Source: Thiomicrorhabdus lithotrophica
GTDB taxonomy: Bacteria > Pseudomonadota > Gammaproteobacteria > Thiomicrospirales > Thiomicrospiraceae
Length of the DNA: 64,000 nt
Direction: 5' to 3'
Assembly (NCBI RefSeq): GCF_029201445.1
Contig: NZ_CP102381.1
Coordinates: 2,294,001 to 2,358,000, forward strand
Notes under the pieces: model-generated
Databases searched by the model: none
Seen by the model: the letters and a program-made list of their open reading frames with translations, nothing else
What the model was told of the DNA's origin: nothing
Translations under genes and position numbers: made by a program
Shown: piece by piece, positions 9,594 through 17,743 of the stretch
How positions within the stretch are numbered: position 1 is the first letter of the stretch
Layout of the letters: every line of letters begins with the position of its first letter

Positions 9594-9908
9594 ATGATCT
9601 CAACAAGCGATTCAAATTTTGACGCAGAAGTTTTACAATCAGACATCCCAGTATTAGTAGATTTTTGGGCTGAATGGTGTGGACCTTGTAAAATGATTGC
9701 TCCAATCTTAGACGACATTACTACTGAATACGAAGGTAAAGTAAAAATCGCTAAGTTAAACATTGATGAAAACCCTGCAACACCTCCAAAATACGGTGTA
9801 CGTGGAATTCCTACTTTAATGTTATTTAAAAATGGTGAAGTAGATGCAACTCAAGTAGGTGCACTATCTAAATCACAGTTAACAGCTTTCCTAGACGGAA
9901 ATCTTTAA
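9594..9908 (+). CDS. trxA: Thioredoxin 1
   Basis: This is a 104-residue cytoplasmic thioredoxin and a general protein disulfide reductase. The redox centre WCGPCKM has Cys29 and Cys32. The buried Asp (VDFWAEW) and the cis-proline loop GIPTLM (Pro73) are in place. The length is typical. A strong AGGAG ribosome-binding site precedes the ATG. The gene lies upstream of rho, the arrangement also found in enterobacteria. A hairpin without a T-tract separates the two genes. Confidence 0.97.
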   Translation: MISTSDSNFDAEVLQSDIPVLVDFWAEWCGPCKMIAPILDDITTEYEGKVKIAKLNIDENPATPPKYGVRGIPTLMLFKNGEVDATQVGALSKSQLTAFLDGNL

Positions 9909-9916
9909 TTGTTTTA

Positions 9917-9946
9917 TCTCTCAAGTTGCTTTGGCAATTTGAGAGA
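9917..9946 (+). promoter_or_regulatory. Stable hairpin between trxA and rho, without a T-tract
   Basis: TCTCTCAAGTTGC (9917-9929) pairs with GCAATTTGAGAGA (9934-9946) over 13 bp with one G-T wobble and a 4-base loop TTTG. No run of T follows, so it is not a standard intrinsic terminator. It could protect the trxA 3' end or take part in rho leader control. The hairpin is certain from sequence; the role is inferred. Confidence 0.6.
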
Positions 9947-10064
9947 AGCTTCAAACCCTACCTTTTAAAAGTCATTAGAACTTCATATTGAAACCAAATC
10001 TTTAAAATTAATTAAAATTAATTTCAAACCCTCAAAATAAACCATCAAATAAAAAAACTAAATT

Positions 10065-11321
10065 ATGCATTTACTCGATTTAAAAAAACAATCTGCCGCT
10101 AAGCTATTAGACCTTGCAAGTACAATGGGGCTTGATAACCTAGCTCGTTTACGTAAACAAGATATTATCTTCGCAATCTTAAAATCTCACTCCAAAAAAG
10201 GGGAAGACATTTATGGTGAAGGTGTTTTAGAAATATTACCTGATGGTTTTGGTTTCTTACGTTCTGAAGACGGTTCTTACTTAGCCGGTCCAGACGATCT
10301 TTATGTATCGCCTAGCCAAATCCGTCGTTTTGGCTTGCGCAAAGGGGATACTATTACGGGTAAAATCCGCCCACCCAAAGAAGGTGAGCGTTATTTTGCA
10401 CTGTTAAAAGTTGAACAAATCAACTATGAAGATCCAGACATTGCCCGTAAGAAAATTGCCTTTGAAAACCTAACGCCTCTTCACGCACAAGATCGCCTGA
10501 AAATGGAAATAGGAAACGGTAGCACTGAAGACATCACTCCACGTATTATTGATATCGCTTCACCATTTGGTAAAGGTCAGCGTGGTTTAATTGTTGCACC
10601 GCCTAAATCAGGTAAAACAGTTATTCTTCAGCAGATGGCACAGTCAATTGCTGAAAACTATCCTGATGCACATCTAATTGTTTTATTAATTGATGAGCGT
10701 CCTGAAGAAGTAACCGAAATGCAACGTACTGTTCGCGGCGAAGTAATCTCTTCAACATTCGATGAACCAGCAACACGTCACGTACAAGTGGCAGAAATGG
10801 TGATTGAAAAAGCTAAGCGCCTAACTGAGCATAAGAAGGACGTTATCATCCTACTAGACTCTATTACTCGTCTAGCACGTGCTTACAACACAGTTGTACC
10901 AGCTTCAGGTAAGATTTTAACAGGTGGTGTCGATGCCAACGCTCTACACCGTCCTAAACGTTTCTTTGGTGCGGCTCGTAACATTGAAGAAGGTGGGTCT
11001 TTAACTATTATTGCAACGGCACTGGTTGATACTGGCTCTAAAATGGATGAAGTTATCTTTGAAGAGTTCAAGGGTACGGGTAACATGGAGCTTCACCTTT
11101 CTCGTAATATTGCTGAGAAACGTATTTTCCCTGCTATTAACCTAACTAAATCCGGTACACGTAAAGAAGAACTTCTTACTACGCCTGACGAACTACAGAA
11201 CATTTGGATTCTTCGCCGTTTCCTACAGCAGATGAACGAAGTTGAAGCGATTGAAACTTTGATTGACCAAATGAAAGTATCAAAAACAAATGATGCATTA
11301 TTTAGTGCAATGAAAGGCTAA
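10065..11321 (+). CDS. rho: Transcription termination factor Rho
   Basis: This is a 418-residue hexameric RNA helicase that ends transcription of untranslated RNAs. The N-terminal helical domain ([15 protein letters not shown]) is followed by the cold-shock RNA-binding fold with DGFGFLRS (about residues 60-67). The Walker A loop APPKSGKT lies near 178-185, the Walker B segment is [16 protein letters not shown], and [20 protein letters not shown] forms part of the secondary RNA-binding/Q-loop region. The length equals the family norm. There is no clear Shine-Dalgarno before the ATG. The leader of about 155 bases with a hairpin would be consistent with the autoregulated rho leaders of other bacteria. 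Confidence 0.97.
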   Translation: MHLLDLKKQSAAKLLDLASTMGLDNLARLRKQDIIFAILKSHSKKGEDIYGEGVLEILPDGFGFLRSEDGSYLAGPDDLYVSPSQIRRFGLRKGDTITGKIRPPKEGERYFALLKVEQINYEDPDIARKKIAFENLTPLHAQDRLKMEIGNGSTEDITPRIIDIASPFGKGQRGLIVAPPKSGKTVILQQMAQSIAENYPDAHLIVLLIDERPEEVTEMQRTVRGEVISSTFDEPATRHVQVAEMVIEKAKRLTEHKKDVIILLDSITRLARAYNTVVPASGKILTGGVDANALHRPKRFFGAARNIEEGGSLTIIATALVDTGSKMDEVIFEEFKGTGNMELHLSRNIAEKRIFPAINLTKSGTRKEELLTTPDELQNIWILRRFLQQMNEVEAIETLIDQMKVSKTNDALFSAMKG

Positions 11322-11416
11322 AAGAGTGCTTTGCACTCGTGCAAAACCTTCAAATTTACTTAACAAATCAATGCATTATTAAATTCAAATTAATTTAGCA
11401 AGTTTACATAATAAGC

Positions 11417-11444
11417 TTGCAATTCTAATTTTTATCCATATAAT
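11417..11444 (+). promoter_or_regulatory. Probable sigma-70 promoter for rpmE
   Basis: TTGCAA (11417-11422) and a perfect TATAAT (11439-11444) are separated by 16 bases, about 40 bases upstream of the L31 start codon. Confidence 0.6.
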
Positions 11445-11485
11445 GCTCTTTTTTTAGAAATTTAAATTATTATTGGACCGTCATC

Positions 11486-11734
11486 ATGAAAGCAGACATT
11501 CATCCAGAGTACAAAGAAGTAGTTTTCCAGGATATCTCAACTGGTGAAACTTACATTACTCGTTCAACTATTGAAAAGACTTCTGGCGACACTATTACTC
11601 TAGACGGTAAAGACTACCCGCTAGTACGTGTTGAAGTTTCTAGCGCATCTCACCCTTTCTACACAGGTAAGCAAACACTTGTGGATACTGAAGGTCGTGT
11701 TGAGAAGTTCAAGCAGAAATACGCTCGTCGTTAA
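11486..11734 (+). CDS. rpmE2: 50S ribosomal protein L31, type B
   Basis: This is an 82-residue large-subunit ribosomal protein. The sequence [16 protein letters not shown] and the later [12 protein letters not shown] and [10 protein letters not shown] are characteristic of L31 type B, the form lacking the zinc-binding cysteines; there is no cysteine in the protein. In many bacteria the Cys-free form replaces the zinc form under zinc limitation, but it can also be the only copy, and this window cannot distinguish these. It has its own promoter and a strong terminator, so it is probably monocistronic. Confidence 0.95.
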   Translation: MKADIHPEYKEVVFQDISTGETYITRSTIEKTSGDTITLDGKDYPLVRVEVSSASHPFYTGKQTLVDTEGRVEKFKQKYARR

Positions 11735-11755
11735 TCAAAGTTTTTTGGTTAAACG

Positions 11756-11796
11756 AAAAAAGCGCTATGGGTCTTCGACCTCTAGCGCTTTTTTTA
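11756..11796 (+). terminator. Rho-independent terminator after rpmE
   Basis: AGCGCTA (11761-11767) pairs with TAGCGCT (11783-11789). An inner GGTC-TTC-GACC hairpin completes the stem, with A-rich sequence before and a T-run after. It is likely bidirectional. Confidence 0.9.
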
Positions 11797-11845
11797 TATC
11801 TTAAATTTATATATTTATAACTCTTAAAAGCTTTTCTAGTCAAAC

Positions 11846-11859
11846 TACCAGGCCTGGTA
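11846..11859. repeat. Iterated palindrome, full copy
   Basis: TACCAGGCCTGGTA is a perfect 14-bp palindrome between rpmE and the nuclease-like gene. Confidence 0.9.
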
Positions 11860-11930
11860 CTTTCTATTAAAACCACAACTGGCTTACCAATTGCTTTGTG
11901 TTTACTAATAAAATCATTACAATCAAAGCC

Positions 11931-12758
11931 ATGAAAAAATTAATCTCATTTTTAGCATTAGCACTTACCAGTATTTCCTTGTCATTCTCAGCCTCAGCTG
12001 CTGTTGAACAAACCTGTAAAGTGGATACCGAGAAACTTCTTTGGACTAAAGCCGACTACGCTATTACAGGCGATACTTTGGTCATAAACAGACAAAGAGT
12101 ACGCTTAGCAGGCCTGTACGCGCCACAGATAGAAAAGAAACAAAAATGGCACACGCCTGGTGAACCACTGGCAAAAGAAGCCCAAACCTTTCTAAATAAG
12201 TTACTCGCTAATAATGATTTAGAAGTGGGAATTGAATTTGATACCACTCGCTTAGATAATCGCAATCGTCAATTAGTTCATCTATTTTTAAGAGATGGCA
12301 CAAGTGTTCAACAAAAAATGCTTGAAAGCGGTTATACACTAGCGCGTACCACTTACAACAATCTAAAACATGCTGAATGTTACTACCAAGCCGAACAAAA
12401 GGCACGTAACGGTGAATACCAGTTATGGGACTTTATGGCCAAAAATCCTGATAGACACTTCCCTCTGGCTAATAGCTCAAAACTCACCTCTGAAGATGAA
12501 GGTTTTAGAATCATTAAAGGTAAAATTGTAAAAGTCGACAAATCCTCCAGTAACTATATTTTGAATATGGACACGACTGGTATCCGAGTACAGAAAAAGT
12601 ATTGGAAAAACTTTGACTACAACAAGCTTAAAGCACTTAACGGTAAAACCATTGAAGTGCGTGGCTATGCCTACCTATACAAAGGTGCAATGTATATGAT
12701 GTTGGACCATCCATACTCTATTGATGCCTTAAGCCCAATTAATCAAGCCAACAAATAG
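11931..12758 (+). CDS. Secreted staphylococcal-nuclease-like (thermonuclease fold) protein
   Basis: I chose the ATG at 11931 over an upstream GTG because it gives a clean signal peptide (MKKLISFLALALTSISLSFS, cleavage near Ala23). The mature part carries an SNase/TNase-like domain over about residues 30-150. It includes the beta-strand VRLAGLYAPQI, the TPGEPLAKEA helix start with Glu, and RLDNRNRQLVHLFL resembling the second catalytic Arg strand. A C-terminal region (about 165-270) looks like an OB-type beta domain (IIKGKIVKVDKSSSNYILNM, GKTIEVRGYAYLYKGAMYMM). The usual Asp-Thr-Pro-Glu is replaced by YAPQI, so nuclease activity is uncertain. A periplasmic or secreted nuclease-like role is likely. 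One CAGGCCTG copy lies inside the gene (12109-12116). Confidence 0.75.
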   Translation: MKKLISFLALALTSISLSFSASAAVEQTCKVDTEKLLWTKADYAITGDTLVINRQRVRLAGLYAPQIEKKQKWHTPGEPLAKEAQTFLNKLLANNDLEVGIEFDTTRLDNRNRQLVHLFLRDGTSVQQKMLESGYTLARTTYNNLKHAECYYQAEQKARNGEYQLWDFMAKNPDRHFPLANSSKLTSEDEGFRIIKGKIVKVDKSSSNYILNMDTTGIRVQKKYWKNFDYNKLKALNGKTIEVRGYAYLYKGAMYMMLDHPYSIDALSPINQANK

Positions 12759-12775
12759 TTACCAGGCCTGGCATG
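12759..12775. repeat. Iterated palindrome, near-full copy
   Basis: TTACCAGGCCTGGCA follows the stop codon of the nuclease-like gene immediately. It has the core CAGGCCTG with one flank mismatch. Confidence 0.8.
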
Positions 12776-12834
12776 TTCTATGGCCATCCTCACATTCCAA
12801 TTTGATTTCGCTATACTTGCTTCAGCGTTAAACC

Positions 12835-12862
12835 TTGCTTTAGTCCTGCTTTTCGCTAAAAT
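12835..12862 (+). promoter_or_regulatory. Possible promoter for hemE
   Basis: TTGCTT (12835-12840) and TAAAAT (12857-12862) are spaced by 16 bases, 40 bases before the hemE ATG. Confidence 0.45.
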
Positions 12863-12901
12863 AACCCTCTATTTTTCGCTAGTTAAACAAAGGGCCTTGT
12901 T

Positions 12902-13966
12902 ATGGCAGAACTACAAAACGATCGTTTCTTACGCGCACTTTTAAAAGAGCCAGTTGACCGCACGCCAGTATGGATGATGCGTCAAGCGGGACGTTATCTG
13001 CCAGAGTACCGTGCAACACGCGCAAAAGCTGGATCGTTTATGGATCTGTGTAAAAACAAAGAATTGGCTTCAGAGGTGACTTTACAGCCTTTAGCGCGCT
13101 ACCCTTTAGATGCGGCTATCTTATTCTCTGACATCTTAACTATTCCAGATGCAATGGGACTGGAACTTCGTTTTGCGGAAGGTGAAGGACCAATTTTTGA
13201 TAAGCCAATCAAAACTCAAGCTGATGTTGACCGCCTATTTGTTCCTGACATGGGTTCTGATTTAGGTTATGTGATGGATGCAGTTAGCACCATTCGTAAA
13301 GACTTAAATGGAAGTGTACCTTTAATTGGTTTTTCAGGAAGCCCATGGACTTTAGCCACTTATATGGTTGAAGGTGGTTCAAGTAAGCAGTTTGGTAAAG
13401 TCAAAGGCATGATGTTTGAACAGCCTAAAATGATGCATCAGATTCTGGATGTATTAGCAGACTCAGTTACCGCTTATTTAAACGCTCAAATTGAAGCCGG
13501 TGCGCAAGCCGTACAAATTTTTGATACTTGGGGTGGTCTATTAACACCTCGTGACTACAAGGCGTTCTCTTTAGATTATATGGCTAAAATTGTTGACGGC
13601 TTAATTAAAGAAAAAGATGGCCGTAAAGTTCCGTGTATTCTTTACACCAAAGGTGGTGGGCAATGGCTACATCAAATGGCCGATGCAGGAGCGGATTGTT
13701 TAGGTATTGACTGGACAATGGATATGGCGGATGCTCGTGCTCAAGTAGGCGATCGTGTTGCTCTTCAAGGAAATATGGATCCAACGGTTCTTTACGCTTC
13801 TCCTGAGCGTGTACGCCAAGAAGTAAAATCTGTTCTAGAGAGTTACGGTAAAGGTGAAGGCCATATCTTTAATTTAGGTCACGGTATTCACCCTGGAATT
13901 GACCCTGAAACCGTAGATGCCTTTATTAATGCTGTAGTTGATTACAGTCCTGAATATCATAAATAA
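12902..13966 (+). CDS. hemE: Uroporphyrinogen III decarboxylase
   Basis: This cytoplasmic enzyme of heme synthesis removes four carboxyl groups from uroporphyrinogen III to give coproporphyrinogen III. Its 354 residues match the family length. Signature 1 is [16 protein letters not shown] (residues 22-37, with the substrate-binding arginines). The catalytic Asp is in [14 protein letters not shown] (about 76). Signature 2 is [17 protein letters not shown] (about 143-159). The C-terminal [14 protein letters not shown] is also typical. The gene stands alone, with its own promoter-like sequence and terminator. Confidence 0.97.
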   Translation: MAELQNDRFLRALLKEPVDRTPVWMMRQAGRYLPEYRATRAKAGSFMDLCKNKELASEVTLQPLARYPLDAAILFSDILTIPDAMGLELRFAEGEGPIFDKPIKTQADVDRLFVPDMGSDLGYVMDAVSTIRKDLNGSVPLIGFSGSPWTLATYMVEGGSSKQFGKVKGMMFEQPKMMHQILDVLADSVTAYLNAQIEAGAQAVQIFDTWGGLLTPRDYKAFSLDYMAKIVDGLIKEKDGRKVPCILYTKGGGQWLHQMADAGADCLGIDWTMDMADARAQVGDRVALQGNMDPTVLYASPERVRQEVKSVLESYGKGEGHIFNLGHGIHPGIDPETVDAFINAVVDYSPEYHK

Positions 13967-13985
13967 TTCCATTTATTCAGTACAC

Positions 13986-14013
13986 AAAAAACCCGCTAAA
14001 GCGGGTTTTTTTT
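13986..14013. terminator. Bidirectional terminator between hemE and the EAL-HDOD gene
   Basis: ACCCGC (13991-13996) and GCGGGT (14001-14006) form a stem around TAAA. It is flanked by an A-run on the left and a T-run on the right, so it can serve both converging genes. Confidence 0.88.
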
Positions 14014-14052
14014 GATTTAAAACTGTCTTGATAAAACTAGACAATGGATTGA

Positions 14053-15258
14053 TTAACTCAAATCTAGCGATTCAGCAAACTGCATGGCTTGCAAATACAG
14101 AGCCGACACTTCCGAAGCACTGAGATTGTCAGGCAAGCTAAAATCCGTTTTACCTAGCTCAATCCCTTTAACAATACTTAAAACCCGACCTAATTCACCA
14201 TCCTGATTAAGCAAAGCAGAGTTTACTGCAACATCTAAACCTAACTTTTCTAGTAGAACAGATAGCTCTGTATCCATTACGGCATCCAAACAAGAAAACA
14301 ACCCCACTGTAAAATAGCTATCTTTAGATAACCTACCCACCTTATCACCGACAAGCTCACAAAATTTAGCACGAACTAAAGAAGTCGTAAATAATTCTAA
14401 CGGTTTATCGTCAACACCAGATAGTACCAACATACTCGCCCAACTTTTCAATCGATTTAACCCAAAGCGTAAAACGGCATCATGAATCGATGAAATATTT
14501 GCACCAGCACCGCTAATTTCAGCAACAAACTTCAATAACTTTTGACTTAAAGCGATATCTTTTCCAATAATATCGGATAGCTTGTGCATATCAACATCAG
14601 GATTGTAAACATTAGACAATAAAGCTAACGTAGTGAGCTTATTATTTTGAAGCCTCTTTCCTTCAATGATTTTAGGACGTGCAAAAAAGTAACCCTGAAA
14701 ATAATCAAAACCAAGTTTTAAACAAAATTCAAACTGTTCCCGAGTTTCGACCTTCTCTGCCAACAATTTAATGCCTTGCGCTTTTAAACGCTGACTATGC
14801 TCAATTAACTGCTTGGGACCAACAGCAAGGATTTCAACTTTAATAATATCGGCAAATCGCTCCAGAGGAAGCAACTTTGGGTTAAAGACATAATCGTCAA
14901 GCGCTATGATAAATCCTAGCTCTTTCAACTTGGATAAAGAAGCAATTAATTCCGGCGTTACTTTTACATCTTCTAAAACTTCGATAACTATTTTTTCACG
15001 TGGAAAAAACGGTTGATACTCTTTTAATAAAAGACCTTCAGTGAAATTAATAAAACCTTTATGGTCACCCAACACTTCAGTCAAACCCATTTCACCGAAG
15101 ATATTCATCATGACTTGGGCAGATGCGGCATCGCCTCCAATAATCATTGCATGATTATCTTGTGTATTACCTCTAAACAATAGTTCATAGGCAATCACTT
15201 CCATATCACGATTGAATATCGGCTGACGCCCTACAAAAATATCAATGAGTTGACCCAC
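14053..15258 (-). CDS. EAL-HDOD signalling protein with degenerate EAL domain
   Basis: This 401-residue cytoplasmic protein has the YuxH/CdgJ architecture, with an EAL-like domain (about residues 1-205) joined to an HDOD domain (about 210-390). The EAL motif reads YELLFR instead of EAL, and the DDFGTG loop is reduced to ALDDYVFNP, so catalysis is very unlikely. EKVETREQFEFCLKLGFDYFQ retains the fold's C-terminal pattern. Proteins of this class regulate motility or pili through protein contacts. The start is a GTG with AAAGGAA upstream. Three GGDEF/EAL-type proteins in this window, plus an MshEN-carrying pilus ATPase, point to active c-di-GMP control. Confidence 0.88.
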   Translation of the reverse strand: MGQLIDIFVGRQPIFNRDMEVIAYELLFRGNTQDNHAMIIGGDAASAQVMMNIFGEMGLTEVLGDHKGFINFTEGLLLKEYQPFFPREKIVIEVLEDVKVTPELIASLSKLKELGFIIALDDYVFNPKLLPLERFADIIKVEILAVGPKQLIEHSQRLKAQGIKLLAEKVETREQFEFCLKLGFDYFQGYFFARPKIIEGKRLQNNKLTTLALLSNVYNPDVDMHKLSDIIGKDIALSQKLLKFVAEISGAGANISSIHDAVLRFGLNRLKSWASMLVLSGVDDKPLELFTTSLVRAKFCELVGDKVGRLSKDSYFTVGLFSCLDAVMDTELSVLLEKLGLDVAVNSALLNQDGELGRVLSIVKGIELGKTDFSLPDNLSASEVSALYLQAMQFAESLDLS

Positions 15259-15358
15259 TAATGAAGTTCCTTTCTGACTTTTAATATTTAAGTATACGCT
15301 TTATCACCTATTCCTCGAAAGAAATCATCTCTATCATTAAGTCTAAATAGAGCTTAAA

Positions 15359-15628
15359 TTAAATAGACTTGAACTCTTCAGGCATATCTAAGTCTTGATC
15401 ATCAAATAGGAACTTTTGCATCTCTTCTAATAAGAATGTGCGAGCCTTAGGATCAAGACTAGATAAACGATATTCATTTATTAAAATCGTCTGCTGTCCT
15501 AACCATTGTTTCCAAGCTTCTTTTGAAACATTGTCATACACTTTTTGACCTAATTCACCAGGAAAAGGAAGGAAATCAAGACCTTCAAGCTTTTCGCCCA
15601 TTTTTACACAATCTACTGTTCTGCTCAT
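15359..15628 (-). CDS. yggX: Fe(2+)-trafficking protein YggX
   Basis: This 89-residue cytoplasmic protein has the strictly conserved early cysteine (MSRTVDCVK, Cys7), the [20 protein letters not shown] core and the [10 protein letters not shown] helix. YggX is linked to iron handling and protection of Fe-S clusters from oxidation. It lies directly downstream of mutY, which encodes an Fe-S DNA glycosylase; the mutY-yggX order is conserved in gammaproteobacteria. The length is normal. Confidence 0.95.
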   Translation of the reverse strand: MSRTVDCVKMGEKLEGLDFLPFPGELGQKVYDNVSKEAWKQWLGQQTILINEYRLSSLDPKARTFLLEEMQKFLFDDQDLDMPEEFKSI

Positions 15629-15695
15629 ATCTAACTCCGTAACCCGAATTGAATTGTTCTATTTTTATTTTATTGCACGATTCTAATGGAAGCGT

Positions 15696-16793
15696 TTATT
15701 TTGTTTCATCTAACCGATTCATTAATTTTACCACTGGCGCTGGAATTCCAACCTCGCCCTTTAATAAACTCTGAATTGAATACCATCCCTCCGGTTTTTC
15801 CTCATTAGAATCATCATTATAATGCGCCCTTTGATCCTTCACACCACTGACTACAGACTCATCTAAATATAATGGATGAATGTCTAAATGGTAATGAGAA
15901 AAGGTGTGTCTGAAAGAATCCCATTCTATCAAACTCTGTTGACAACTTCCTTCGCTTTGCAGATATTGCTCACAGGCCTGGTAACTCTCAAATTCAGGTA
16001 AACTCCAAAGGCCACCCCAAATACCCTTCTGTGGGCGCTGGTACAAACAGATTTGAGCGTTTTGATTTTGCCTGATAAGTAACCAGGCCTGTTTAATTGG
16101 TTTTTCTTTTTTAGGTTTTTTAAAAGGGTATTTGGTAACGTCCTCCTGTTTAAATGCTAAACACGATGATTGAACAGGGCAGTTTTCACAATTAGGTTTA
16201 CTACGAGTACATAAAGTCGCCCCCAAATCCATAATTGCTTGAGTATAGTCATCAAAACGTTGCTTGGGAGTTAACTCATCTGCCAGTAACCACAATTTGG
16301 ATTCAATCCGTTTTTCACCAGGCCAGCCTTCAATCGCAAAAAAACGGCTCAAAACGCGCTTAACATTGCCATCTAAAATAGCAAAACGCTGATTAAGAGC
16401 AATGGACAAAATTGCTCCAGCCGTTGAGCGCCCTATACCTGGTAAACCAACAATAGAATCAAAATCCTTAGGAAACACACCATTATGCTCAGCCATAATT
16501 AACTGAGCGGCTTTGTGCAAATTACGCCCTCGAGCGTAATAGCCTAAACCTGCCCAATGTGACAATACCTGCTCTTGGGAAGCTTCTGCTAACGTATTAA
16601 TATCAGGGAAACTTTGCATAAAACGGCGATAGTACGGAATGACTGTTTTCACTTGAGTTTGCTGCAACATAATTTCAGAAACCCAGACTCGATAAGAGTT
16701 TATATCTTGTTGCCAAGGTAAATCATGACGTCCGTTGCTATCAAACCAATCCAGTAGCTGAGTAGCAAATTGCGGGGGTTGCTGATTAGACAT
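15696..16793 (-). CDS. mutY: A/G-specific adenine DNA glycosylase MutY
   Basis: MutY removes adenine mispaired with 8-oxoguanine. The helix-hairpin-helix LPGIGRSTAGAILSIAL is followed by the catalytic Asp region ILDGNVKRVL. The early WVSEIMLQQTQV carries the catalytic Glu. The [4Fe-4S] ligands fit C-x6-C-x2-C-x5-C (CTRSKPNCENCPVQSSC). The C-terminal third is the NUDIX-like 8-oxoG recognition domain (WGGLWSLPEF, SFRHTFSHYHL). I chose the ATG of MSNQQPPQ over a TTG four codons upstream, although neither has a strong ribosome-binding site. Two iterated palindromes lie inside the gene (15973-15980 and 16084-16091). Confidence 0.95.
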   Translation of the reverse strand: MSNQQPPQFATQLLDWFDSNGRHDLPWQQDINSYRVWVSEIMLQQTQVKTVIPYYRRFMQSFPDINTLAEASQEQVLSHWAGLGYYARGRNLHKAAQLIMAEHNGVFPKDFDSIVGLPGIGRSTAGAILSIALNQRFAILDGNVKRVLSRFFAIEGWPGEKRIESKLWLLADELTPKQRFDDYTQAIMDLGATLCTRSKPNCENCPVQSSCLAFKQEDVTKYPFKKPKKEKPIKQAWLLIRQNQNAQICLYQRPQKGIWGGLWSLPEFESYQACEQYLQSEGSCQQSLIEWDSFRHTFSHYHLDIHPLYLDESVVSGVKDQRAHYNDDSNEEKPEGWYSIQSLLKGEVGIPAPVVKLMNRLDETK

Positions 16794-16958
16794 AAGTGGA
16801 AACAAACTCTTTTGAGACCTTTGATAAAAAGTAGGTAATTAACCTATCTATAAACTCCGATAAGCCATTGAAAATTTAATGCTATATCAGATTGTATTTT
16901 TAGAATTACGTTATACTATACGCATTCAAAATTAACTCAACCAATTCTAGAATTTATT

Positions 16959-17681
16959 ATGACTGAACCGACCAAAACAGACCAAACGGAAGACAAGCAA
17001 TCTTCAAATATCACTCGCCGAATTAAAAGCTTTGTATTACGCCAAGGACGTTTATCTGCCGCTCAGCAAAAAGCTATTGATAGCCAATGGCCTAAATTTG
17101 GCCTAACCGTTAGTGATGAATTACTTGATTTAACAGAATTATTCGGTCGTGATGCACCAACCATTGTTGAAATTGGCTTTGGCATGGGCAAAAGCCTTGC
17201 AGAAATGGCCGAAGCCAATCCTCAACAGAACTATATTGGTATTGAAGTTCACCGCCCTGGAATTGGTGCATTACTGAAGTTGGTAGAAGAAAAAGGTTTA
17301 ACCAATGTTCGTGTTTATAATCACGATGCGATTGAAGTCTTGGAAAAATGTATTCCTAAAGATGCTTTAGCCGGTGTCTATTTGTTCTTCCCTGATCCAT
17401 GGCATAAAAAACGTCATAATAAACGCCGAATTGTACAACCAGGCTTTGTAAACACAATTGCCTCACATCTAAAACCTGGCGGACAATTCCACATGGCGAC
17501 TGACTGGGAAGATTACGCATTGCATATGATGGAAGTGATGAACGAAGCTGACAGCTACGTTAACATCAGTGGCAAGGGTCAGTACACTCCCAGACCGGAG
17601 TATCGTCCATTAACCAAGTTTGAAGCTCGTGGCCATAGTTTAGGTCATGGTGTTTGGGACTTGATTTTTGAACGAGTATAA
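16959..17681 (+). CDS. trmB: tRNA (guanine-N7-)-methyltransferase TrmB
   Basis: TrmB makes m7G46 in tRNA using S-adenosylmethionine. The 240-residue protein shows the SAM-binding motif [15 protein letters not shown]. It also has the family signature [15 protein letters not shown] and the C-terminal [17 protein letters not shown]. It is divergent from mutY across 165 bases containing AT-rich promoter-like sequence (TATACT near 16913). The same neighbourhood is found in enterobacteria. Confidence 0.95.
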   Translation: MTEPTKTDQTEDKQSSNITRRIKSFVLRQGRLSAAQQKAIDSQWPKFGLTVSDELLDLTELFGRDAPTIVEIGFGMGKSLAEMAEANPQQNYIGIEVHRPGIGALLKLVEEKGLTNVRVYNHDAIEVLEKCIPKDALAGVYLFFPDPWHKKRHNKRRIVQPGFVNTIASHLKPGGQFHMATDWEDYALHMMEVMNEADSYVNISGKGQYTPRPEYRPLTKFEARGHSLGHGVWDLIFERV

Positions 17682-17743
17682 ACCTTAAAACGGTCTACAT
17701 AAGCTTATAAGCCAGCTTACATAATTACTTTACCCTCAAACCA

